Part shown: positions 32,933-42,700 of the stretch, piece after piece
How the letters are laid out: each line of letters begins with the position of its first letter
How positions within the stretch are numbered: position 1 is the first letter of the stretch
DNA from: Bacteroidales bacterium
GTDB taxonomy: Bacteria; Bacteroidota; Bacteroidia; Bacteroidales; Muribaculaceae
Reading direction: 5' to 3'
Assembly: GCA_015060975.1 (NCBI GenBank)
Contig: SUXI01000001.1
Location: forward strand, 62,001 to 126,000
DNA: 64,000 nt
The notes under the pieces: model-generated
Database searches by the model: none
What the model was told of the DNA's origin: nothing
Seen by the model: only the letters and a program-made list of their open reading frames with translations
Made by a program: the position numbers and the translations under genes

Positions 32933-35509
32933 ATGAAACACGATAATCTTACTAAAATAATCAACGAAAATTTAAAAAAATCTCAAGTATGGGGATTTTT
33001 TGTGTCGGCATTAGTGATATTTGTAATCTCATATTGTTATTTCTATCCCGATGCTGCTCAAGGCAATGTGTTACAGCAATATGATATGGTGCAAGGTGCC
33101 GCAATAGGGCAGGAAGCAAAAGCGTTTCAAGATCAAACAGGCGAAAAAGCATGGTGGACCAATTCGCTTTTTTCGGGTATGCCCATGTTTCAAATCTCAC
33201 CTTCATATTCGTCAAACGCTCTTTTTGATTGGATAAACTCATTGTATAGTGGCTTCCTTCCTTACCCTGCCAATCTATTGATGATGATGATGATGGGTTT
33301 TTTAATCTTGTTGTTGGCATTTAACCTACGGTGGTATCACGCATTGATTGGAGCCATAGCCTACGGGTTATCCTCATATTTCGTAATTCTTATTGAAGCC
33401 GGACATATTTGGAAATTTGCCACACTTGCATATATCCCACCCACAATAGCCGGTATTGTGCTTTGTTATCGAGGTAAATATTTGCTTGGTAGCGCACTTG
33501 CGGCACTGTTTGCGATGATGCAACTATCGTCTAACCATGTGCAGATGACCTATTATTTTTCTTTCGTAATAGTAGGATTTGTCATTGCCTATCTCATCAT
33601 TGCTATAAAAGAGAAGAATTTCGGTCGTTGGGGCATTGCCACCGGCTCTCTTGCCGTGGCTGCGATATTGGCGGTCTTGGCCAATTCCCCCAACCTTTAT
33701 AACACCTATGAATATTCAAAAGAAACCATGCGAGGCAAGCACTCTGAACTCGTAAGTGCCTCAACTATCAACAATCCCAATAAGACCTCGGGTCTTGACC
33801 GCGACTATATAACCCAATATAGTTATGGTGCATCTGAGACATTAACCCTTCTCATTCCCGATGTAAAAGGAGGGTCTTCATCTCATTCAATCACCGATGC
33901 CGATGAAGTTAAAAACTTGAATGACGAACAGAAATATTATATCAGTCAGTTGCAAGGATTCCCTCAATATTTCGGAGGTGCCGAAGGTACAAGCGGTCCG
34001 GTATATGTAGGAGCGATTATATGTGCATTATTTTTGTTGGGTTGCTTTATTGTTAAAGGTCCTATAAAATGGACACTAATTGCACTCACTCTACTTTCGA
34101 TATTGCTTGCACTTGGTCGAAATTGCATGTGGTTTACCGACTTGTTTATCGACTATGTTCCAATGTATAGCAAGTTCCGCACCGTTGAGAGCATTCTCGT
34201 TATCGCCCAATTCACAATGCCATTACTCGCTTTGCTTGCGATTAAACAATTGTTTGAAGCCGAAAAACCATGGCAAAGATACCGCAAAGCCATAATAGCT
34301 TCTTTTGGAGTTACATTGTTGATTTGTTTCATGGGTATTATGTCGCCAACTATCTTTGGCTCGCTCACGGGAGAGGCCGATTATGAAGCCAATATCAAGA
34401 GTCAATACCCTCAAATCTTTATGGTGATAGAGCAAGTGAGAGCATCGATGGTGGCGAGTGATTGTTTGCGTAGCTTGATGTTTATTGCAGCCACACTTAT
34501 TGTTATAATTCTTTTTGGTACAAATAAACTATCGCCTAAAGTTTCGGCTGCGATTATCGGCGCATTGGTGCTTTGTGACCTTTACACCGTTGACAAGCGC
34601 TATCTCAATCACGACAGCTTTGTCACTCCCGAACTCTCAGTAAATGACCCGTTTGCAAAATCGGCTATCGATAAACAGATTCTTGCCGACACCGCAAGCC
34701 ATTACCGTGTGATGAGCATTCCCGGGTTCCATCGTCCTCATTCTTCATATCATCACAAAATGATTGGTGGTTATCATGCCGCAAAACTCACTCGTTATCA
34801 AGATTTAATCAACCGACAAATTAACCCTGTTTTATCGACCGATTATATTCCTGATTTGCGAAACGACTCAATCATTGCATTATATCCTACCGAGCAGCTT
34901 GCGACAGCTCAATCATTGCAACAAAAATATCGCATACTCGATATGTTGAACGCCAAATACATCATTTCGCGAAACAACAAGTTGATTACCAATCCTCATG
35001 CGCTTGGTAATGCATGGTGGGTTGACAGTGTGATATATGCAACCGATGCCAATGGCGAAATGGCGGCGCTTGACAGCATCAATCCTGCCACTACTGCCGT
35101 TGCCGATGTTAAATTCAAAAACATTCTTGGCGAAAAAAACATTCAAAAAACAGAGGGGGACACTATTTACCTAACCTCATACGCTCCCAATCGTTTAACA
35201 TATAACGCAAAGAGTAAAAATGGTGGAACGGCTGTATTCTCCGAGGTTTATTTCCCTTGGGGGTGGGACGTTACAATCGATGAACAACCGGTAGAGATGG
35301 CACGCGTGAACTATGTGTTGCGTGCTATTAACGTTCCGGCGGGAAATCACAAAATTGAAATGCATTTCGACCCGCAATCAATACACATCACAACAACACT
35401 TGCAACAGTGTCGGTAATATTAATCTATCTTGCATTGATTGCATCGGTGGTGTTTGCTGTTATTGGCAAGCCCAAAGAAAAAGAGAGAGGTCTAAAAACT
35501 GTTGAATGA
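32933..35509 (+). CDS. YfhO-family membrane protein (GT-C-like)
   Basis: 858 residues with about 12-13 transmembrane helices in the first ~570 residues and a final helix near 825-845. The ~250 residues between them are extracytoplasmic, with an all-beta region ending FPWGWDVTIDEQPVEM. An Asp after the first helix (QQYDMVQGA) and a FSGMPMFQ segment match the YfhO pattern. YfhO proteins are thought to be GT-C glycosyltransferases that decorate surface polymers. Its neighbour makes GDP-mannose, which fits but does not prove a mannosylation role. Confidence 0.88.
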   Translation: MKHDNLTKIINENLKKSQVWGFFVSALVIFVISYCYFYPDAAQGNVLQQYDMVQGAAIGQEAKAFQDQTGEKAWWTNSLFSGMPMFQISPSYSSNALFDWINSLYSGFLPYPANLLMMMMMGFLILLLAFNLRWYHALIGAIAYGLSSYFVILIEAGHIWKFATLAYIPPTIAGIVLCYRGKYLLGSALAALFAMMQLSSNHVQMTYYFSFVIVGFVIAYLIIAIKEKNFGRWGIATGSLAVAAILAVLANSPNLYNTYEYSKETMRGKHSELVSASTINNPNKTSGLDRDYITQYSYGASETLTLLIPDVKGGSSSHSITDADEVKNLNDEQKYYISQLQGFPQYFGGAEGTSGPVYVGAIICALFLLGCFIVKGPIKWTLIALTLLSILLALGRNCMWFTDLFIDYVPMYSKFRTVESILVIAQFTMPLLALLAIKQLFEAEKPWQRYRKAIIASFGVTLLICFMGIMSPTIFGSLTGEADYEANIKSQYPQIFMVIEQVRASMVASDCLRSLMFIAATLIVIILFGTNKLSPKVSAAIIGALVLCDLYTVDKRYLNHDSFVTPELSVNDPFAKSAIDKQILADTASHYRVMSIPGFHRPHSSYHHKMIGGYHAAKLTRYQDLINRQINPVLSTDYIPDLRNDSIIALYPTEQLATAQSLQQKYRILDMLNAKYIISRNNKLITNPHALGNAWWVDSVIYATDANGEMAALDSINPATTAVADVKFKNILGEKNIQKTEGDTIYLTSYAPNRLTYNAKSKNGGTAVFSEVYFPWGWDVTIDEQPVEMARVNYVLRAINVPAGNHKIEMHFDPQSIHITTTLATVSVILIYLALIASVVFAVIGKPKEKERGLKTVE

Positions 35510-36219
35510 TAAAATTTAAACGATATTACACCGCTCTGCGACGCTACAAACGAAGTAAAGGCTTTGGCATACACTCGCCATTTGCCTTTAACTTCGTGTT
35601 GAAAGTGTTGCGTGAACGATGTTCATATTATGCCTACGACGATATTCATGCCTCACGTTGGCAAGCCTCACAATTAGCCACATCGAAAAAAGAGCGCCGA
35701 GGATTAATCTCGTTTAAGTATGCCAAAATGATTTTTCGCATTACGAGCTATTTCAATCCACAAAAGATTCTTCAAATAGGCACAAGCCATGGCATTGTTT
35801 CAAAGACATTGTTAAGTGTTTCTTCATCGTCAAGCCTATACACCTATCTTAGCATGGGGAATCAATACTGCATATATGTACAGGTAACCGACGATGAGGC
35901 AAGTCGCATTTTTGAATATGATAATATTGAGTATGCTGTCATTGATTATTGTAATGACCTTGCTGTTAATGAACAACCCTTTATTGTCATCAACCAAATC
36001 GACAAAGAGGCCGAGTTGATAGTTGAAACAGCCACAAAGGCAATAAACGCCGGGGGTGTTGTTATCATTTGCAATATAAGCCGCAATCACATAATAAAAG
36101 ACTCATGGAAAGCGATAAAATCATCGATGAGTCATGGCATGAGTTTCTCCAACGATAAAATAGGAGTAGTTGTAGGTCACAAACATTTGCCCCTGCAACA
36201 TTATTCACTATGGTTTTAA
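35506..36219 (+). CDS. Class I SAM-dependent methyltransferase-like protein
   Basis: 237 residues. The opening KGFGIHSPFAFNFVLKVLRER is typical of a Bacteroidales O-methyltransferase-like family. ILQIGTSHGIVSKTLL at ~86 is the SAM-binding motif I, though the usual acidic Gly-rich pattern is degenerate. Later acidic strands (EYAVIDYC) are weak. Function is unknown. It overlaps the YfhO-type gene by ATGA and xerD by 10 bases. Confidence 0.7.
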   Translation: MIKFKRYYTALRRYKRSKGFGIHSPFAFNFVLKVLRERCSYYAYDDIHASRWQASQLATSKKERRGLISFKYAKMIFRITSYFNPQKILQIGTSHGIVSKTLLSVSSSSSLYTYLSMGNQYCIYVQVTDDEASRIFEYDNIEYAVIDYCNDLAVNEQPFIVINQIDKEAELIVETATKAINAGGVVIICNISRNHIIKDSWKAIKSSMSHGMSFSNDKIGVVVGHKHLPLQHYSLWF

Positions 36220-37094
36220 AACAATACACGGCATATCTCATGCTTGAACGGGGACTGTCGGATAATACCCGACAGGGCTACCTAAACGATGTGGATAAAC
36301 TAATGCGCTATCTCAACGACTACAATATCCCCATTGAGAATGTGACACTCGACGATCTTCACAATTTCATCGCCGACCTTCACGACCTGGGCATATCTTC
36401 TCGTTCCCAAGCTCGCATTATATCGGGCATAAAATCTTTTTTCAGGTTTCTAAGGCTTGAGAACATAATACCGGTAAATCCGGCTCTGCTACTGGAATCA
36501 CCTCGCATAGGGTTGAAGCTCCCCGAAGTTTTATCGGTAGAGGAAATTGATAGAATGATTTCATGTATTGACCTGTCATCAAATGAGGGGCAGCGCAATA
36601 GAGCTATTATTGAAACCCTTTATAGCTGTGGATTACGAGTGAGCGAACTCATTAATCTTGAAATTAATAAAATTTCTCTTGAAGACGAGTATATTACCGT
36701 TGTGGGCAAAGGGAACAAAGAGCGTTTGATTCCTATATCCTCCACAGCAATAAAAGAGATTGAACTTTATCTTGAAGACCGCAAATTGTTAAATATCAAA
36801 CCCGGTGAAGAAAACATTCTGTTCCTAAATCGTCGTGGTCATCGATTGACTCGGGTAATGGTTTTCTATATCATAAAACAACAAGCCAAGTTGGCAGGCA
36901 TTCGCAAAGAAATAAGCCCGCACACGTTGCGTCATTCTTTTGCGTCACATCTGCTTGAAGGTGGTGCAAACCTGCGCACCATACAGCAAATGCTGGGGCA
37001 TGAAAGCATCTCAACCACCGAAATATATCTTCATATCGATAACAATCGGTTGCGCGACGAAATCCTCACTTTCCACCCAAGGAACAACATATAA
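36210..37094 (+). CDS. xerD: Site-specific tyrosine recombinase XerD-like
   Basis: Xer recombinases resolve chromosome dimers at dif. An N-terminal SAM-like DNA-binding domain (residues 1-90) is followed by the catalytic domain. The residues visible are Arg in CGLRVSEL, the Lys in VVGKGNKERLIP, HTLRHSFASHL (His-x-x-Arg), LGHESISTTEIYLH for the second His, and the Tyr nucleophile near residue 279. Its length of 294 is standard. XerC and XerD are hard to tell apart by eye, so the symbol is the most likely one. Confidence 0.93.
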   Translation: MVLKQYTAYLMLERGLSDNTRQGYLNDVDKLMRYLNDYNIPIENVTLDDLHNFIADLHDLGISSRSQARIISGIKSFFRFLRLENIIPVNPALLLESPRIGLKLPEVLSVEEIDRMISCIDLSSNEGQRNRAIIETLYSCGLRVSELINLEINKISLEDEYITVVGKGNKERLIPISSTAIKEIELYLEDRKLLNIKPGEENILFLNRRGHRLTRVMVFYIIKQQAKLAGIRKEISPHTLRHSFASHLLEGGANLRTIQQMLGHESISTTEIYLHIDNNRLRDEILTFHPRNNI

Positions 37095-37102
37095 CAAGAA
37101 GC

Positions 37103-37192
37103 ACACACAACCCTATCGTAATACACTACAATGACCTAAAAGAAGATGACGGAATCACCTATCTCCCAATATATATGACGCCGTTGTTGTAG
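37103..37192 (+). pseudogene. Duplicated 3' end of the DUF4143-type ATPase gene
   Basis: These 90 bases match 38997-39086 at 89 positions, including the stop codon. They encode the last 29 residues of the ATPase (THNPIVIHYNDLKEDDG onward) with no start. The copy begins 8 bp after the xerD stop. Together with the intact copy it forms direct repeats that bracket 1.8 kb of accessory DNA, so it is either a deletion scar of a second ATPase or the trace of an insertion. Confidence 0.9.
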
Positions 37193-37640
37193 GGAATATA
37201 AGAGGTAGGTTGGTATTTGTTTTTTTTGAAAAAATCGCTCAAGATTTTGTGGGTCATAAATTTATATTCAATATTTGTATTGTAATTAAAACTCAAGAAG
37301 AAATGCTTGAGATTTCTGTTTTTAAACTACAAGCCCTCTATGTGAGTTTTCCGTGAGTGAATTGCCGAAGGTAATGCTTAGTATGTAGCCGTGCATTGGC
37401 TCGAAGAGACTATGCACGGGCGGAAGTAGTGTTGAAATTGTATCTGAAGGATACTTTATTTGCACTGATTAAAGATTCTTACAGAATCTATCTCTATTTA
37501 AAACGATACCGGGTTATCCACTACGTGGCTACCCCAGGCTACATATTAATCAACCTTTTAGGGGTTAAATTGTGTGCCAATAATAAAAAAGGTTTAAAAA
37601 AATTGGAATATATTAATAAATTATAGTAATTTTACTCTCA
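37193..37640. other. Non-coding accessory region with hairpins
   Basis: No gene can be supported in these 448 bases. Two hairpins are visible: CCGTGCAT/ATGCACGG (37389-37419, 15-nt loop) and CTCAAG/CTTGAG (37292-37311). A third imperfect stem surrounds CCACTACGTGG near 37515. The 76-codon reading frame at 37396-37626 opens with TTG and runs through these stems, so it is probably not a gene. Repetitive or decayed mobile DNA is a reasonable guess. Confidence 0.45.
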
Positions 37641-37732
37641 ATAATCGCAAAAACGTGGTAAAATGATGGTTTGATAATCGCAAAAACGTGGTAAAATGAT
37701 GGTTTGATAATCGCAAAAATGTGATTTTAAAA
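37641..37732. repeat. 33-bp tandem repeat upstream of the ATPase
   Basis: A 33-bp unit beginning ATAATCGCAAAAACGTGGT occurs at 37641-37673 and, identically, at 37674-37706. A third, partial and changed unit occurs at 37707-37732 and runs into the start codon at 37734. There are no spacers. The repeats replace the usual promoter region and may be binding sites or a copy-number switch. Confidence 0.85.
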
Positions 37733-37733
37733 G

Positions 37734-39086
37734 ATGAAGCGCAAGATTTACAGTAAGTTAGTCAAGTGGAAACAGCAAGAGCGAGGAAGGGTGGCGTTGT
37801 TGATTGATGGAGCACGCCGTGTAGGGAAAAGCTATATAGTGAAAAAATTCGCCCAAAATGAGTATAAAACATATATCATAATTGATTTCAACAAGGCGAG
37901 CAAGGATATATTTGAATTGTTTGATAATTATTTGTCAAATTTGGATATGCTATTTTTGCTATTGCAAAATATCACTCAAGTAAAATTATATGAGCGTGAG
38001 TCGTTAATTGTTTTTGATGAAGTTCAGTTATGTCCACGTGCACGAGCAGCAATAAAATATTTGGTAGAAGATGGTCGTTATGACTATATTGAGACGGGCT
38101 CATTGGTTTCAATTAATAAAAACGTAAAGGATATTGTAATACCATCGGAAGAACGACGCATTCAAATGCTCCCAATGGACTTTGAGGAGTTCTTGTGGGC
38201 CAATGGGAATGATATGATGATGCCAATGTTACAAACTTTCTTTGAACAAAAACGACCATTAGGAGCATCAGCCCATAAAGTTGCAATGGATATGTTTCGT
38301 CAATATATGATTGTTGGGGGGATGCCTCAAGCAGTGAAACGATATGTCGATACGAAAGATTTATCGCAAGTAGATGCTGTGAAACGAGATATTTTGCGAT
38401 TATATAAATCAGATATAGAGAAATATGCTGAGGGCTATGAAACAAAAGTAAAAAGTATCTTTGACACAATACCGGCAGCTCTTCAACGACATGAGAAGCG
38501 TTTTAAAATGGTCGATATTCAACCTTCGGCTCGCTTTAGAGAATATGAAACGTCTTTCTTTTGGTTAGGGGAGTCGCAAGTAGTCAATATTTGTTGGGGA
38601 GCAACTGAACCAAGTGTTGGGTTGCGAATGAAAATGGATAGCGCTCAATTAAAATGTTATATGGCAGATACAGGCTTGTTAATAAGCCATGCTTTTGATG
38701 AAACAACAATTTCACGCGAGGAATTATATCGTAAATTATTGATAGATAAATTGGAAATCAATAAAGGAATGTTGGTGGAAAATGTGGTTGCTCAGATGTT
38801 GTGCGCCAAGGGGCATAAACTATATTTTTATTCTAAATATTCACAATCCGAAGCCGAGGAACGTATGGAGATAGATTTCCTTATTCAAAAACCATCAATA
38901 ACTTCTCGACATAATATTATACCCATAGAGGTGAAATCAAGCAATAGGTACACATTGTCATCGTTGAAAAAATTTAGGAAAAAGTTTGAACAACAAACAC
39001 ACAACCCTATCGTAATACACTACAATGACCTAAAAGAAGATGACGGAATCACCTATCTCCCAATATATATGACACCGTTGTTGTAG
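37734..39086 (+). CDS. AAA ATPase of the DUF4143-type family (second copy type)
   Basis: Residues 1-130 form an AAA_14-type ATPase: the Walker A is DGARRVGKSYIVKKF and the Walker B is SLIVFDEVQLCPRA. The DYIETGSLVS strand (sensor 1) and PMDFEEFLWANGN follow. The C-terminal part from ~210 is the DUF4143 domain, a PD-(D/E)XK-like fold with MEIDFLIQKP and IIPIEVKSSNRYTLSSL. It is 450 residues and intact. It differs strongly from the gene at 22922-24340. Its upstream region is made of tandem repeats and its 3' end is duplicated after xerD, both marks of recent rearrangement. Confidence 0.92.
   Translation: MKRKIYSKLVKWKQQERGRVALLIDGARRVGKSYIVKKFAQNEYKTYIIIDFNKASKDIFELFDNYLSNLDMLFLLLQNITQVKLYERESLIVFDEVQLCPRARAAIKYLVEDGRYDYIETGSLVSINKNVKDIVIPSEERRIQMLPMDFEEFLWANGNDMMMPMLQTFFEQKRPLGASAHKVAMDMFRQYMIVGGMPQAVKRYVDTKDLSQVDAVKRDILRLYKSDIEKYAEGYETKVKSIFDTIPAALQRHEKRFKMVDIQPSARFREYETSFFWLGESQVVNICWGATEPSVGLRMKMDSAQLKCYMADTGLLISHAFDETTISREELYRKLLIDKLEINKGMLVENVVAQMLCAKGHKLYFYSKYSQSEAEERMEIDFLIQKPSITSRHNIIPIEVKSSNRYTLSSLKKFRKKFEQQTHNPIVIHYNDLKEDDGITYLPIYMTPLL
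38997..39086. repeat. Right copy of the 90-bp direct repeat
   Basis: This is the intact 3' end of the ATPase gene, matching 37103-37192 with a single G/A difference at 37180/39074. The two copies are 1.9 kb apart in direct orientation. Confidence 0.92.
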
Positions 39087-39112
39087 TTGTCCCTGAAAAT
39101 TGACGTATATTT

Positions 39113-39143
39113 TTTGACTTTCAAACATTATTCTATATGTTTG
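39113..39143 (+). promoter_or_regulatory. Promoter of the MNT antitoxin gene
   Basis: TTTG (39113-39116), a 19-nt spacer and TATGTTTG (39136-39143) are a consensus match. The in-frame ATG at 39137 falls inside it, which supports the ATG at 39164 as the real start. Confidence 0.8.
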
Positions 39144-39163
39144 CATTATTATCATATAAGAAT

Positions 39164-39457
39164 ATGAAAACAAGGGAAGAATATATTGAAATATTGACTA
39201 ACCATGCTCAGGAGATTAAAACTGAATATGGGGTTAATTCCTTGTGTATATTTGGCTCAGTAGCTCGAAATGAGCAACAACCCGATAGCGATATCGATTT
39301 GTTTGTCGATGTAAAACCTACGTTAAGAATACTCATTAAGTTAAAACGGTTTTTAGAACAAATATTAGGTTCTCCGGTTGATTTAATCAGAAAACACAAC
39401 AATCTTAACCCTTTTATAAAAAGAGAGATAGAACGCGATGGAATCACAATATTCTAA
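39164..39457 (+). CDS. mntA: MntA-type nucleotidyltransferase antitoxin
   Basis: 97 residues. The minimal nucleotidyltransferase signature GSVARNEQQPDSDID (Gly-Ser, ten residues, Asp-x-Asp) lies at about 30-44, followed by LFVDVKP for the third acidic position. In MntA/HepT systems this protein adds AMP groups to the HEPN RNase toxin and silences it. Here the toxin gene directly downstream is broken, so this is an orphan antitoxin. Confidence 0.88.
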   Translation: MKTREEYIEILTNHAQEIKTEYGVNSLCIFGSVARNEQQPDSDIDLFVDVKPTLRILIKLKRFLEQILGSPVDLIRKHNNLNPFIKREIERDGITIF

Positions 39458-39652
39458 TACTGCTATTGTCATTGAAACTTTATCGCAAATTTAAAAAGCC
39501 ATAAAGCAACTTCTTGAATGGAATAAAGACTATCCTCTTATGATGATTATCTGACGACTCAAGAAGGAACTAAAATTCTAGCGGCGAATTGTATGCTAAT
39601 AGAAGCAATAGGTGAGGGAATTATTAAGATTAGGGGAGCCGTCGCTTTGTGA
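39438..39652 (+). pseudogene. Broken hepT-like HEPN toxin gene (DUF86)
   Basis: From the ATG at 39438 (overlapping mntA by 20 bases) the frame gives MESQYSNTAIVIETLSQI, then a TAA stop near 39492. It continues with KAIKQLLEWNKDYP before a shift into another frame, which reads DDYLTTQEGTKILAANCMLI then EAIGEGIIKIR. These pieces in order match the N-terminal half of HepT/DUF86 proteins. The C-terminal half with the RX4-6H active site is missing. Stop, frameshift and truncation make it a clear relic. Confidence 0.75.
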
Positions 39653-39671
39653 CTGAGGGGTATAAAAACAA

Positions 39672-39705
39672 TGAAGATGTGCCAAAATTCAATGGCACAT
39701 CTTCA
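39672..39705. terminator. Bidirectional terminator between the MNT locus and the LRR gene
   Basis: TGAAGATGTGCCA pairs perfectly with its complement around 8 bases (13 bp). T-rich tracts follow on both sides (CTTTTATTG rightward, TTGTTTTTATA leftward). Confidence 0.88.
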
Positions 39706-39731
39706 CTTTTATTGTTTTTAAGATTAAGTGT

Positions 39732-42700
39732 TTACTGTTTCACCATCACTTTGCGTGTGGTGCCGTCGCTCATTTTTACGATATTTACGCCCTTAGTGGG
39801 TTCAGTGAGCAATCGACCGTAAATATCATAGCGACCAACCTCTTTAGCCCCATTTGTTTCGACATTTTCAATGCCACTTGATGATATGACAACTGCATGA
39901 GTGAAATTTTCAATATCCAATTGTGAGCCATCGGGTTTGATTATATAAATAGTTGACATATCAATATTATAAGTGCCATCTTCAAGTGTTGGAGATGCTT
40001 CAAGAGTAATTTCAACCAAAGTACCTTCATTGCCTTTGAATGGACGGCTCTTGCTTGAATATGCAGCCACTCTCAATGAGCCATCTTCTTGATATGCCGA
40101 AACTACTTGATGTGTATTTGTTGCTCGCGATGTCAATGCGATTAAAGGATCGCCATATTCGTCAACCGGAATTGATATACCCTCGGGAAGTTTAATATCA
40201 AACTGGAATGCTGTGATATTTTCACTATTGGTCAAATCGACAAGCAAGGTGGCTGTTTCGCCCGGTTTGATACTCAAGTCTTGCAATGTTATGGTGTTGT
40301 CTTGCAATGGAGAGTCTTCGGTTGATTGCGATAATGATTTCATAACCGGGGCATAGCCTTTGGTTTCCACCACACCACCATTCAATACCGCATTAACGAC
40401 CATAACCACATCGGCCATTGTGATATTTTTATCGGCATTTACATCCGATGCCTCAAACACAAATTTTTCGGGAGTTTCGCCAAGCACATAATTAACCACA
40501 TTCACCACATCGCCCATTGTCACAAGCGTGTCATCGTTTGAATCACCAAGTATGAGGTTACTTATTGTGAATCGGCTTTCGTTGCGGTTGGTGATAACAT
40601 CGTTGGCTTCAGAGTCGGTTAACCTTATGTTGGTTAATACCATCGATTTATCTCCCACTTCGGCATCGGCGGCAATATTTACCGTCAAATAGAAAATATC
40701 GCCCTCGTTTCCGCTGAAAGCATAATTCTTGGACGAGTAAATAATAACACGAATAGAGCCATCGGCTTGGAGCTCCGACGAAACAATGTGAGTATTTGAT
40801 TTGCGACTTGAAAGTTCTATCATGTAATCGCCATATTCATCGGTTGCGGCAGTGACACCTGCAGGAAGATGAATGTCGCACTGCAACGCTGTAAACTCAC
40901 GATTATTTATCATTTTAAATGGAATCGCCAATGTGTGTCCGCGATAAGCGGTTATGGGATCCACAACGATTGTGTTTGACGTATTGGCTGAGATTGAGAA
41001 TTTGTTCACCATCTCAAACTCCATATCTTCAATCATATAGGTAAACACAGCTTGATAGTCACCAATAGTGCGTGGCGTTTCACTCATCGTTGCGCCATCT
41101 TTGGTGCGATATTCTTTAAGAGTCAATTCGTATGGGAAATTAGTTGTATAACTTAACTTCTCACCATCGGTGGTTCCTTTCCATATCACCGATTGACGAA
41201 TATTCAACTTTGCCCAATTGGCATCGGCGAGATATGCGCTTGTATCGGGCACGTATGCAGTTGCTCCGCTTCTTGCGTAGCTAAGTGCCGGTGGAACTTC
41301 GGCATACGAGATTATAATTGGCGAGTTACAACCATAAAAAGCGGTAACACTGTCGGCAAGAATTGCTGTTGGTGTAGCTCCATTTTCGAATCTTCCTAAG
41401 TTATAATAAGCATAAGTTCTCACTGCTTTTGCGTTCCATTCTATAACCTTTATGGTTGGTGATGAAAGAATGTAATCCGGTATTTTCTCTACGTTTTTAC
41501 CGATAGTCATTTTCTTGAAATTATAGTCGGGGAATATTCCATCGTAGGTTGAGGTGCATTGTGTCGCATTATATGTTGCCGAAATCATATTATTACATTC
41601 GGCAAATACACTATAACCAATAGTTGTAACCGATTCGGGAATAGTAACCGATTTCAAAGAATTATTGGCATAGAATGCCCGATTTCCAATGGTTGTTAGC
41701 CCTTCGGGCAACTTGATTTCAGTAAATTTAGCATCGGCAAATGCATATTCTCCTATGGATTTTAAAGTGCTTGGAAGTGTTACGCTTTCTAATGACGAGC
41801 AACCTCTAAACGCATAAGGACCTATATATTCAACTCCTTCGGGAATTGTTACCGATTTAATTTTAGTCAATCCATGGCAAAGCCCGGCATAAACTTTTTG
41901 TATATTTTCGTCAAATGAAACCTCTGTGATATTTGAGCAACCGCTGAAATATGGATAGTTGAAACCAGACCAAGTGTATGTTGAGGGAAGAATAGAGTTT
42001 TGCTGTATAGACGTCAAGCCGGTACAATTTGCAAAAGCATAACCTTCGAAAGTATTAAGGTTTTTGGGTAAAGCCAATTTGCCCGAAATTTTTGTATTGG
42101 CAAATGCTCTTTCTCCAATATATGTAATCGATTCGGGTAAATATAGCTCTCCGGCTATTGGGCAATAATTAAAAGCATAATCATCGATTTTTTTTATTGA
42201 TTTTCCCAATTTAAGTGATGAGAAATTTGTCCTGTAGAATGCGTAGTTATGAATTTCTTCAACATTGTCGGGGATAACAAGTTTGCCCGATAATCCGGTG
42301 CAATTGTCGAATGCATAAACACCAATAATGTTCAAATTTTGTGGCAATTTTAGTTCACCTTGCAAGCCTGTACATCCACTAAACGCATATCCACCAATTG
42401 TTGTAACAGTTGAAGGAATATCTATTGTAGCAAGTTTTTTGCAATAATTAAACCCACTTAAACGGGTAAGCCCTTCATTGAGTTTTACTTCTGTCAGGAA
42501 TTCATTATCCGCAAAAGCATAATCTCCAATTGTTTTTACAGTGCCTGGAATAGTGATAGAACTCATATCAGAGCCATAAAATGCATTTTCTTGAATTTCC
42601 TCGATGCTTCTACCCCAAGTAATTGATTTTATACGACTATAGCTACTGCTAACGTAGAATAACTTTGCCGGTATTGTTTTAACTTTATCTCCGATTACTA

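Noticed and set aside
37513..37521. A TTATCCAC sequence resembling a DnaA box
   Set aside because: It is a single site inside a hairpin region with no cluster, so it does not mark an origin.
37396..37626. A 76-codon rightward reading frame
   Set aside because: It opens with TTG, runs through hairpins, has no promoter and no recognisable protein pattern.
37641..37732. Short repeats resembling a CRISPR array
   Set aside because: The units are contiguous with no spacers and no cas genes are in the window.
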